A stretch of DNA of 29,804 nucleotides, from positions 1 through 29,804 of the forward strand of contig CAYSLJ010000092.1 in the NCBI GenBank assembly GCA_964431735.1. Direction: 5' to 3'. Below are positions 15,201 through 22,014 of the stretch, piece by piece. Numbering within the stretch: position 1 is the stretch's first letter; the number at the start of each line of letters is the position of its first letter. The notes below the pieces were generated by a model. It was not told where the DNA came from and searched no databases. It was given only the letters and a program-made list of their open reading frames with translations. This DNA comes from CALARM01 sp964431735 (lineage in GTDB: Bacteria > Vulcanimicrobiota > SpSt-956 > JAKJGF01). The position numbers and the translations under genes were made by a program.

Positions 15201-17571
15201 CTATGATCATTCTCAGGCCGTAATCAGGATTTCTGTCTATAATCATCCTTCCAGGCCTTAAAAACCTGTCTATGAGATCTTTTATTTTATTCCTTGTCAG
15301 TGCAGGCATAAAAGGGGATATATCTATATGTTTCGGATAAATATATTCCAGAACGGAAGAGGAAACCTGTTCCAGTATATGATCAAAAGAGAAAAGCTCA
15401 TTTATTACGGAATATTTTATATCGGAAGGAAAAAATATAAATCTGCCCGATTTATAGCTTTCTGTGATCAATGAAAAAACTTTTTTTCTTTCTTTATCTA
15501 AAAGAGATGACAGTAATTCCAATGCTCTTTTACCTGTAACGGAAGTGTCTTCTTTATATTCTTCCCATAACATCAGGTGAGAAAAAGCTTCCCTGAACGG
15601 TCTTTCATCGATGATTTTTTCAGGAAGCCAGAAGATGAATGATTTTTTGTATTCTATAAGAGGAACTATTGTGTTCTCTAAATATTTAATCTGTTTATCT
15701 ATTTCAGAGGGAGTGGCGATAAAAAGGACAAAATCCATTTCGCTTTTTGCCATCTGCTCTGAGAGAAGGGCAAGCTTTTCATCGGTAAAACGGGTAAGAG
15801 ACGTTATGACAAGCCCTGCTTCACGGGATGTATTCTGCCATGTAACGGTTCTCCTTGTAAGGGAATGGAGGCGAAAGTGAGCAATGGGAAAGAGAGGATC
15901 TGTAAACCATGGGAATAATTGTTCGTATATTCTGCTATCTTCAGGGAAAAGACTGTTTTCTATATATTCTGTCTTTCTCTTTATAATAAGATTTATATCT
16001 GCTTCCATATCTATAAAATAAGAATTTTCATAAGGTTTCTTATGTTTTACCGTACCTATATAAGCACCGTTTCTGCAGAGTTTCTCAAGTATATCACTTA
16101 TATACTGATAGTTTATCCCTGACTCTATATCTGTGACTCTGTAGAGAATAATTTCTGCAAGGTTTTTTACTGAATAAAGTTTTTTTATTGGAAGTATGGC
16201 AGATATAATCAGAATTTTTATCAGCCTGAAAGCCAGAACTCTTTCTTCGTCGGAAGGAAAAAGCTTATCCATTTCATGTTCGTAATATTTATAAACTATG
16301 TCATGATATGGATTAAGTCCGACAGTTTCTTTTATTCTTACCCTGAAATGATCGAATATAAGGTCAGGTGTAAGGAGCATATCGTCTGCACATTGAAGTA
16401 TACCTTCTATATTCCTCGTATCATCGCCTTTTATCTCATAATGGATAAAATCTACAACACCTCGTTGCTGGGAAAAAAGAAATTTCAGATTATCCAGTAA
16501 AAAAACCGTTTCAGGGTGAACAGGATAAAGGGAGACGAATCGTTCTTCAGTCACTCCCCATGACGAGAAAGCTACTTTAAATTTTTTATATAAAATTTTC
16601 AGTCTATCTATGGCACCATCCTGTTTTATTATGAGTCTTCCCTTTATTAGTTCTTCTATGTGTTTTCCTGTGAGAAAGAGTCTCACAGGGTATCTGTCCT
16701 TTATTTTATTGAACACATAGGGGGAGATCTCCCCTGTTTCTTCTATTCTTTCCTGAAGGCTCCCCGCTATCCACAGAGGAAGAGAAGAAGAAATTTCTCC
16801 GAGAAATTGTAAAAATCTTATATCTTCATTAAATTTTCTCCCTGTAGGTTTGGAACGGAGAAATTCCGACAGTTCATCAATAAGGAATACTGCCCCCGTA
16901 TAGCCTGAGGAAGAAAGTATCTTCATAAAATCGGTAAAGAAATATTTTCGTGAATATTTAAATCTATAGGGCAGATCAAGTTTTCCTATGAGTTCTTCCA
17001 GTAAAGACAGGTCTCCCCCGTCAGAGAGAACATCTGCCTCTGAGCATCCTTTTTCTGAGAGAAAAATCTCAAGGTCTGTCTTATAACGGACAGTTAAAAG
17101 ACTTATTATATCATCTTTAAATCTCTTCATATCGGAGAGAATACTTTTACCTGTCAGTTTTTTGATGTACATATCCAGCGAGAAAGAAATAATATCTTCA
17201 AGGCTTTCACTGCTGCTGTATTCCAGAAGAGATAAATTTAAAACAAATTTTTTTTCACTTATAACATTCAGTGCCAGTTCGGAAAGTTCTGGACATGACT
17301 GTAACAGAGTGTGAGATACAGGTTCAGTAAGTAACATGCTTAATACGGAAAGAAAATGGGATTTCCCTGTACCGTAACTGCCCTGAAGGAAAAATCCCTG
17401 TCCCTTTTTCCTTGAGATTTCTCTTAAGACTACTGTGAGATTTTCTATTACTTCACCTGTGAGTATAAAATTTTCGCAGAGAAGTTTTTTCAGATTTTCA
17501 TCTGAAAGATCGGAAAATTTAACTACTGTTTTTACCGGTGGGACCTGGATCAGATCTTTTACAGAGTTCAT
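12229..17571 (-). CDS. BREX/Pgl-like P-loop ATPase fused to PglZ-type phosphatase domain
   Basis: 1780 residues. An N-terminal AAA-like ATPase has Walker A GSYGTGKS (64-71) and Walker B AVFLIDELSEFL (Asp232-Glu233), in the style of BrxC/PglY or DUF6079 proteins. The middle ~1300 residues are helical with coiled-coil stretches and a CTCGF motif. The C-terminal ~200 residues look like a PglZ alkaline-phosphatase-superfamily domain: LLLDGLRWDLW (Asp1610), HAPTVTSVQMESL (Thr1645/Thr1647 near the expected nucleophile), LFSDHGFRE (Asp1744-His1745) and RYVHGSISLEEVIVPLVVI (His1762). BrxC and PglZ are core proteins of BREX phage defence; here both functions seem joined in one chain. No methylase or other BREX gene is in the window. 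The start has AGGAA six bases upstream and overlaps the stop of a small ORF (ATGA). Assignment rests on motifs, not alignment. Confidence 0.8.
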   Translation of the reverse strand: MNSVKDLIQVPPVKTVVKFSDLSDENLKKLLCENFILTGEVIENLTVVLREISRKKGQGFFLQGSYGTGKSHFLSVLSMLLTEPVSHTLLQSCPELSELALNVISEKKFVLNLSLLEYSSSESLEDIISFSLDMYIKKLTGKSILSDMKRFKDDIISLLTVRYKTDLEIFLSEKGCSEADVLSDGGDLSLLEELIGKLDLPYRFKYSRKYFFTDFMKILSSSGYTGAVFLIDELSEFLRSKPTGRKFNEDIRFLQFLGEISSSLPLWIAGSLQERIEETGEISPYVFNKIKDRYPVRLFLTGKHIEELIKGRLIIKQDGAIDRLKILYKKFKVAFSSWGVTEERFVSLYPVHPETVFLLDNLKFLFSQQRGVVDFIHYEIKGDDTRNIEGILQCADDMLLTPDLIFDHFRVRIKETVGLNPYHDIVYKYYEHEMDKLFPSDEERVLAFRLIKILIISAILPIKKLYSVKNLAEIILYRVTDIESGINYQYISDILEKLCRNGAYIGTVKHKKPYENSYFIDMEADINLIIKRKTEYIENSLFPEDSRIYEQLFPWFTDPLFPIAHFRLHSLTRRTVTWQNTSREAGLVITSLTRFTDEKLALLSEQMAKSEMDFVLFIATPSEIDKQIKYLENTIVPLIEYKKSFIFWLPEKIIDERPFREAFSHLMLWEEYKEDTSVTGKRALELLSSLLDKERKKVFSLITESYKSGRFIFFPSDIKYSVINELFSFDHILEQVSSSVLEYIYPKHIDISPFMPALTRNKIKDLIDRFLRPGRMIIDRNPDYGLRMIIEGFLQPMKLVRKIPGGFELSVSPRKSEITSLFLSLMFEEKNLLEDIYWQMRKGLFGISSLQFELLVYSLIFSGLITPVNEDRKIGLNQLNGSNFEKITHILPGELIPSSLQERIRSLPFLPQKYQKEDFTYGNQQEIWAILCQKKREMEEELDKMSVEINKICNYQGLKDFDWTVIRKDMETVKSVLDEIKISYSSPDGLERLSLFLQENTCFVKTFEKFEHIKNFFFKYVDKYLFIYHYINYPGFSVPEEKNYLLIIEEKKGVSKILSDTNRVFTADYMKELQENFEKFVTMYQYVYQQEHMTVLSEERFLVFDKIKDTEGYRFLKHFSKISFLSVKDDRVKVDRYIARIMEQKCRYFEPGLIRRKPLCTCGFLPGKDLSLPSVQEVEGIIERGIKEYLAALHEERYRENLSYVLKGLEEIGENKIASSLRQLLQIDPNDIRLLAHLRECVTPDVINAINEALGGRFIIVTRNVDELCDNILDRSFPRDKLMDIFQEWITGGEVLDSRVYVKVISKTSSHRELPLRLEIHERFPELSPLYQKVGEEKFNFLLWVLLWMSFHSIDYKEKISQLTGISLYDIEKDYDTLIEFGKYIFFEKKDLAGTLIKDGEGIIFQEKLEVAFWNVITDNSSDDKLLMTLSIIKKEEIFSFIRERACYLLFKLLHDRPSLVNRQELLDFYNNTDMNKGDKERAFKLFFSINRSIDALDKYHCDKLNNYLQWEKVFSLYLSFLHYWLCSFNNSVKVYSAVEDIFLHQLKDRLDGIFKLYNDEFIKFYSTSYVKWKKGEKPRPYFIQDIISDILPMYTNSLRPDHIEYLLLDGLRWDLWGYIKKKRFSSFTMCRIVREIPLWAHAPTVTSVQMESLHVSDWPSKATLDVFSFDELPFEEENNLQEERKQTAGLEHFTKYNLIDNKIHNSCEDLHILYQEIDLQLGVYLEAYMKSLPQKTMLILFSDHGFREINKVSYGKNRYVHGSISLEEVIVPLVVIFKS

Positions 17572-17675
17572 AACAGTTTCCTTTTATTAGTACAACTCTC
17601 AATAATTTTTACTTCTTCATCTGTAATTTCGCAGGTTATTTTCCAGATAATTTTTCTTATAGTATGAATTTTCAT
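17568..17675 (-). CDS. Small ORF (35 aa), translationally coupled
   Basis: It runs from ATG 17675 to TGA 17568-17570 and reads MKIHTIRKIIWKITCEITDE then EVKIIESCTNKRKLL. It starts 7 bp after the TPR gene stop, and its TGA overlaps the ATG of the giant ATPase gene by the classic ATGA arrangement. There is no ribosome site of its own, so it would rely on coupling from the TPR gene. The basic N-terminus and acidic middle have no family I recognise. It could be a real small subunit or a leader that couples translation. A chance ORF is possible. Confidence 0.4.
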   Translation of the reverse strand: MKIHTIRKIIWKITCEITDEEVKIIESCTNKRKLL

Positions 17676-17682
17676 AGAAAAA

Positions 17683-18657
17683 TTACAAAAGTTTTACCAT
17701 CTTCTTCTTAAGTCCCCAGAGCTTCTTCTCAGAAGGATGTTTTTTTATGGCTTCTTCTATTAATTTTACAAGAGCCTCTATTTCTCCTGTTTTTTTACAT
17801 GCAGAAATCAATGAGGTTTTCACGTAATAATCTCCCGGATCATGAAGAAACACTTTACTGAGCACCGATATGGCATCACTGAAATGTCTCATTTTCATAT
17901 AACAGAAACCGAGCTGTTTTAAAATATAAATATCTCCTGCCATTTGCTCCAGGGCAAGGGTGTAATGTTTTACTGCTTCGTCAAATCGTTCAAGTTCTTT
18001 AAGTTTACCTGCAAGGAAAAGTCTTAAATGAACATTCCCGGAAACAGATGACACATTCAGGATAGAATCCAGTTCTTTAACAAGTTCTTCAGGAGGTTTA
18101 CCTGCAGATTTTACTTCAATATATTCTCTGTAAAGAAATTTATCGTCACGACATTTTTTTACAAGTCCTTCATAAATGTCCGTTGCTTCTTTATAGAGTT
18201 TCAAATGCTTATAGCATCTTGCAAGAAAGGTAAGGGTTTTTAGATCACCAGGTCTTTTTGAAAGTGACTCATGACAGATATTTACTGCTTCGGAGAACTC
18301 GTTATTCTTCATAAGAGATTGTATCAGTCTCCTGGAAACATAAGGATTTTCTCCGACAGACATGGCAGTTCTGAAATACTCAATGCCATCTTTATATTTT
18401 CTTTTTTTAAGAGACACGTCTCCCTTTATTATAAGAGCTCTCTGATTATTAATTTCTCTCGACAACACTTCATCTGCAATAGATGAAGCTTCATCGAGCC
18501 TGTCCTGCCGGCAGTAGAGGTCTGCAAGGCTTGTAAGCAAAAGATTATTATCAGGTGCTCTGTTTAAACCTTCAAGAAGTTCTTCTTCGGCACCTCTGTA
18601 ATCACCTATTTCTTTTAATTTAAAGGCAATATCGAGTTTTGTATTTATATTATCCAT
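17683..18657 (-). CDS. TPR-repeat protein upstream of the ATPase-PglZ gene
   Basis: 324 residues made of about eight TPR-like helix pairs, for example AFKLKEIGDYRGAEEELLEG, LLTSLADLYCRQDRLDEASS, TLTFLARCYKHLKLYKEATD and ILKQLGFCYMKMRHFSDAIS. No signal peptide or membrane segment, so it is probably a cytosolic scaffold. It sits only 7 bp before the small ORF and 111 bp before the ATPase-PglZ start, so the three are probably one translation unit. The ATG has no Shine-Dalgarno site, because the CGTGAGT heptad repeat abuts it within four bases. A partner role for the ATPase-PglZ protein is inferred from position. Confidence 0.8.
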   Translation of the reverse strand: MDNINTKLDIAFKLKEIGDYRGAEEELLEGLNRAPDNNLLLTSLADLYCRQDRLDEASSIADEVLSREINNQRALIIKGDVSLKKRKYKDGIEYFRTAMSVGENPYVSRRLIQSLMKNNEFSEAVNICHESLSKRPGDLKTLTFLARCYKHLKLYKEATDIYEGLVKKCRDDKFLYREYIEVKSAGKPPEELVKELDSILNVSSVSGNVHLRLFLAGKLKELERFDEAVKHYTLALEQMAGDIYILKQLGFCYMKMRHFSDAISVLSKVFLHDPGDYYVKTSLISACKKTGEIEALVKLIEEAIKKHPSEKKLWGLKKKMVKLL

Positions 18658-18663
18658 TAAAGT

Positions 18664-18717
18664 CGTGAGTCGTGAGTCGTGAGTCGTGAGTAGAATTTTT
18701 ACTCACGACCCTCCACT
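18664..18717. repeat. CGTGAGT heptad array and hairpin
   Basis: Four perfect CGTGAGT units (18664-18691), then an inverted ACTCACG and degenerate ACTCACC. CGTGAGTA and TACTCACG (18685-18707) form an 8-bp perfect stem with a 7-base loop. It occupies the gap between the SerRS stop and the TPR start, where it could act as a terminator or attenuator. Confidence 0.88.
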
Positions 18718-18733
18718 CACCGGATTACAAAAT

Positions 18734-20005
18734 TTATGCTTCCAGTTTTTCCATTCCCCTCATATAAGGTTTAAGCACATCCGGAACCAGAACAGTGCCG
18801 TCATGGTGCTGATAATTTTCCAGTATGGCAATTACAGTCCTTGGCAATGCAAGGGCAGAACCGTTCAGGGTATGGGCAAAAACAGGCTTACCTTTCGGTT
18901 CGGGCCTGTATCTTATACCGGCTCTTCTTGCCTGAAATTCGCCGAAATTACTGCAGCTTGAGACTTCAAGCCATTCATTACATCCGGGAGACCATACTTC
19001 CAGATCATATTTAATCATGGCTGTAAAACTCAGATCGCCTGTACACATTTTTACAACTCTGTAGGTAAGTCCAAGTCTTTTCAGTATATCCTCTGCATCA
19101 CCTACAAGTTTATCAAGTTCTTCCATAGATTTCTCTACTGGCACAACCTTTACAAGTTCTACCTTATCAAACTGATGGCCTCTCTTAATGCCTCTCGTAT
19201 CCTTTCCGGCTGACATTTTTTCTCTCCGAAAACATGCCGTATAAGCCACATAATTAAGAGGAAGCATTTCTCCTTCTAAAATCTCTCCTCTGTGAAGGTT
19301 TGTTACAGGAACTTCGGCAGTGGGGATAAACCAGAGATCCTCTTCTGCATCTCTATAAAGGTTTTCACCGAATTTGGGAAGATTTCCTGTACCGACAAGA
19401 CATTCACCTTTTACCATATAAGGAGGATATATTTCCGTATAGCTATGATATTCCGTATGGACATCGAGCATCCAGTTAATCAAAGCTCTCTGTAATTTAG
19501 AACCTCCTTTTTTCAGTACATAAAATCTTGTACCTGAAAGCTTTACACCCCGTTCAAAATCGATTATACCGAGCTTCTCGCCAATTTCCCAGTGAGGAAG
19601 GGGCTTAAAGTCAAAATTCTTTTTTTCTCCTTCAGTTCGCACGATTATATTTTCTGTATCATCTTTTCCGACAGGGACAGACTCATGGGGCAAATTTGGT
19701 ACAAGAAGTAATTTCTCAGCAAGTTCTTCTTCCACCTTTTTTATATCTTCATCCAGTTCCCTGATTTTATCCCCCACTTCTCTCATTTCTACGATAAGCT
19801 TTTCTCTTTCTTCTTTATCCTTCATCTTTCCAATCTGTTTTGACGTACTGTTTCTCTTTTCTTTAAGACGTTCCACTTCATAAGTAAATTCCCGCCTCTT
19901 TGTGTTCAGTAATACTATATCATCTACAGGTGCTGTGGCATTTAATTTCACAAGTTCTTCTTTTACAAATTCAGTTTTTTCACAGATTAATTTTACGTCT
20001 ATCAT
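18734..20005 (-). CDS. serS: Seryl-tRNA synthetase
   Basis: 423 residues from ATG 20005, chosen because AAAGGAG lies about 12 bases upstream and MIDVKLICE matches the usual N-terminus. An ORF extension to 20038 is spurious. The tRNA-binding coiled-coil arm spans about 15-95. Class II motifs are complete: TAEVP (229-233), motif 2 FRREKMSAGKDTRG with HQFDKVE (259-283), and motif 3 NGSALALPRTVIAILENYQ (381-399). The enzyme charges tRNA-Ser and also tRNA-Sec, relevant to the probable selenoprotein at 29051-29347. It is the first gene of the minus-strand series leading to the ATPase-PglZ gene. Confidence 0.97.
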   Translation of the reverse strand: MIDVKLICEKTEFVKEELVKLNATAPVDDIVLLNTKRREFTYEVERLKEKRNSTSKQIGKMKDKEEREKLIVEMREVGDKIRELDEDIKKVEEELAEKLLLVPNLPHESVPVGKDDTENIIVRTEGEKKNFDFKPLPHWEIGEKLGIIDFERGVKLSGTRFYVLKKGGSKLQRALINWMLDVHTEYHSYTEIYPPYMVKGECLVGTGNLPKFGENLYRDAEEDLWFIPTAEVPVTNLHRGEILEGEMLPLNYVAYTACFRREKMSAGKDTRGIKRGHQFDKVELVKVVPVEKSMEELDKLVGDAEDILKRLGLTYRVVKMCTGDLSFTAMIKYDLEVWSPGCNEWLEVSSCSNFGEFQARRAGIRYRPEPKGKPVFAHTLNGSALALPRTVIAILENYQHHDGTVLVPDVLKPYMRGMEKLEA

Positions 20006-20030
20006 TGTTTTATAATCTCTCCTTTTTTTA

Positions 20031-20079
20031 TCAGTCACGTGCGTTATAATCGTGATGCGTGATGAGTGATGGGTGATAA
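20031..20079. repeat. GTGATGN heptad array upstream of serS
   Basis: GTGATGC, GTGATGA, GTGATGG and GTGATAA are four consecutive 7-bp units (20052-20079), preceded by the inverted-sense GTCACGTGCGTTAT (20034-20047). Confidence 0.75.
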
Positions 20080-20095
20080 GTATTTTCAGCAGTAC

Positions 20096-20120
20096 CGGAC
20101 GAACACGGTTCGCCCCTACT
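20096..20120. repeat. GC-rich palindrome CGAACACGGTTCGCCCCTAC
   Basis: A short palindrome (CGAAC-ACG-GTTCG core) within an otherwise AT-rich gap. GTAGGGGCGAAC-type sequences are common intergenic repeats in several bacterial groups. It lies just downstream of the amylase stop. Confidence 0.5.
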
Positions 20121-20129
20121 CTTCAATTT

Positions 20130-21704
20130 TCACTTTTTCACAAAGCCCCACACTCCCACTTCATATTGATTTAATTTAAGCGTAACTTTTCCCTCTTTAA
20201 CCTTTATATCCCTGCCCAGAATCTTTTTATATTTTTCCGAAGAAATACCGTATAATCCGTCTGGAAGAGAGGTCGAAATATTTACATTTCCTCTTTTGCC
20301 TTTGTTCATGGCTACGAGTACAACACTTCCGTTCAATTCTCTCTCATAAACATACACGTCATCACTTACAAAACGTATTTTCTGTATCCCTCTCGATATG
20401 GCAGGATTATTTTGCCTTAATATTGCCAGTTTATTTATATTTTTAAAAAAAGTCCCGTCAGTTGAAAAATTATTCATCATCTGTCTGTTATAAGGTTCTC
20501 CTCCGACACCCCATGTAGAAGGAGTATCATTATGGATGAACTGTTCACTTCCGTAATATATACATGGTATACCTCTCGATGTCATTATAAGATATATGGC
20601 CATTTCAAATTTTTTCTTTCCTTCACGTTCAGTAGCTCCGTTTGCTATGGCAGTAGAAATAAACCTGGGCATATCATGGTTATCGACACATGTAACCATA
20701 GAATACGGGTCTTTCAGTTTTTCATCAAGCCTGAGTGCTTCAGGTATTAAAGTGAAACTCATGTTTCTGGCGATAGCAGATGTGATGGCTTCCTGAAGGT
20801 TAAAATCTATGACAGATATGTCACTTTCTCTGTCAAATTTTACAATTCCTTTGAGGGCAAATTCCCTGTCACTTTCATTCCTGAAATTTCCAAAAGACCA
20901 TTCTCCGAAAATAAATACATCTTTTTTAGAGTATATCTCAGAGGCAAAAGATTTCATATATTTACATGGTATATGACGGGCTGTATCAATACGGAAACCG
21001 TCTATGCCATGAGACAGCCACATAAGACCGGCTTCTTTAAGATAAGTATCTACCTGAGAGTTATTATGATTAAAATCTGTAAGATCAAAAAGACTCTTAT
21101 CTTCCCATTCCCTTTCATTCAAAACAGTAAAATCTATAGAGCCTTTATGGTGAAACCAGTTATCAGGGTCTTTACTGTAAGTTGCTTTAAGGACTCCGCT
21201 GTCATAAACTGCACCGTCACATCCCTGACCGTAAGGGCTTGTATGGTTCAAAACAAAATCAAGTATTATCTTTATACCCATGTCATGAGCAGTCTTTACA
21301 AGCATATCAAATGTTTCCATTGAACCGAAATAAGGGTTTATTCTCTTAAAATCTTTTCCCCAATAGCCATGATAGGCACTTATCTTTTCTGTACCGTATA
21401 TATACAGATCTTCAGTATTTTCAACTACAGGAGTAATCCATATAGCTGTAGCCCCAAGGCTTTTTATATATGGCAGTTTATCTATAATACCCTGAAGATC
21501 GCCTCCCCAGTAAAGTTTCCACTCCGATTTATCAGAAGAGAAGATCTTTCCTGCAGGATTATTGGAAGGATCACCATCGGAAAATCTGTCTATTAAAATA
21601 AAGTAAATAGTTTCTTTCGTAAAATCCTTTGCATAAACTCCGGTAACTTTAAAAAAAGCAAAGAAGACCAGAATTAAAGTCAAAATTATAAACATATGTT
21701 TCAC
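20130..21704 (-). CDS. Exported GH13 alpha-amylase
   Basis: 524 residues. The first ~25 residues (hydrophobic MFIILTLILVFFAFFKVTGV, then YAKD) form a signal peptide, so the enzyme is exported. The GH13 barrel has YFILIDRFSDGDPSNNPA, region I LDFVLNHT (149-156), region II GIDGFRIDTARH with nucleophile Asp240, region III IFGEWSFG with acid/base Glu268, and region IV VDNHDMPRF with Asp344. A beta-sheet C-terminal domain follows. The N-terminal pattern recalls the CGTase/neopullulanase side of GH13, cleaving alpha-1,4 glucans such as starch, glycogen or cyclodextrins. GTG start with AGGAGG nine bases upstream. Transcribed divergently from the sensor kinase set. Confidence 0.93.
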   Translation of the reverse strand: MKHMFIILTLILVFFAFFKVTGVYAKDFTKETIYFILIDRFSDGDPSNNPAGKIFSSDKSEWKLYWGGDLQGIIDKLPYIKSLGATAIWITPVVENTEDLYIYGTEKISAYHGYWGKDFKRINPYFGSMETFDMLVKTAHDMGIKIILDFVLNHTSPYGQGCDGAVYDSGVLKATYSKDPDNWFHHKGSIDFTVLNEREWEDKSLFDLTDFNHNNSQVDTYLKEAGLMWLSHGIDGFRIDTARHIPCKYMKSFASEIYSKKDVFIFGEWSFGNFRNESDREFALKGIVKFDRESDISVIDFNLQEAITSAIARNMSFTLIPEALRLDEKLKDPYSMVTCVDNHDMPRFISTAIANGATEREGKKKFEMAIYLIMTSRGIPCIYYGSEQFIHNDTPSTWGVGGEPYNRQMMNNFSTDGTFFKNINKLAILRQNNPAISRGIQKIRFVSDDVYVYERELNGSVVLVAMNKGKRGNVNISTSLPDGLYGISSEKYKKILGRDIKVKEGKVTLKLNQYEVGVWGFVKK

Positions 21705-22014
21705 TTATAAATGCCTCCTGATGATTTATCATAATGCGTGACAGGATTATAATTCTTCATTTATGCCTGTAACTGAATATCTTTAGTTCACATTATTTAT
21801 TATTGAAGAGAACATAGAAATAGCTATCATAGGTACCATAACGTAAAATATGTAATCAGTAACGTTTTTCTACGGGTCACGCGTTACGCATTACGCGTTA
21901 CGATTTTTAAATTATAACATAAAAATATTCTACAGGCAAACTTCCGGCAGGATAAATACAATTTCCGGCGAATTGCAAATTTCACTTTTTATATTTATTT
22001 TACGGAGAAAACAT
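21705..22014. promoter_or_regulatory. Divergent intergenic region between amylase and first hybrid kinase
   Basis: 310 bp without a gene, which must hold promoters for both directions. It contains a heptad array on the right side and a lone inverted-sense GCGTGAC at 21737-21743. GGCAGGATAAATACAATTTC (21955-21965 area) precedes the kinase and resembles ACCAGGAATAAAATC upstream of the next kinase gene at 25189. No clear sigma-70 boxes could be fixed. Confidence 0.4.
21874..21901. repeat. GCGTTAC heptad array
   Basis: GGGTCAC, GCGTTAC, GCATTAC and GCGTTAC are four consecutive 7-bp units. The same unit family is found at 5141-5154 and 29738-29765. Confidence 0.8.

Noticed and set aside
12229..17571. 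Full BREX locus
   Set aside because: No PglX methylase, BrxA, BrxB, BrxL or Lon-like gene is found within the window on either side.
18664..18717. CRISPR-like direct repeats
   Set aside because: Units are 7 bp with no spacers and no cas genes, so these are short tandem repeats.
21973..22014. TTG start at 21973 for the first hybrid kinase
   Set aside because: GTG 22015 has a GGAG ribosome site at proper spacing; the upstream codon does not.
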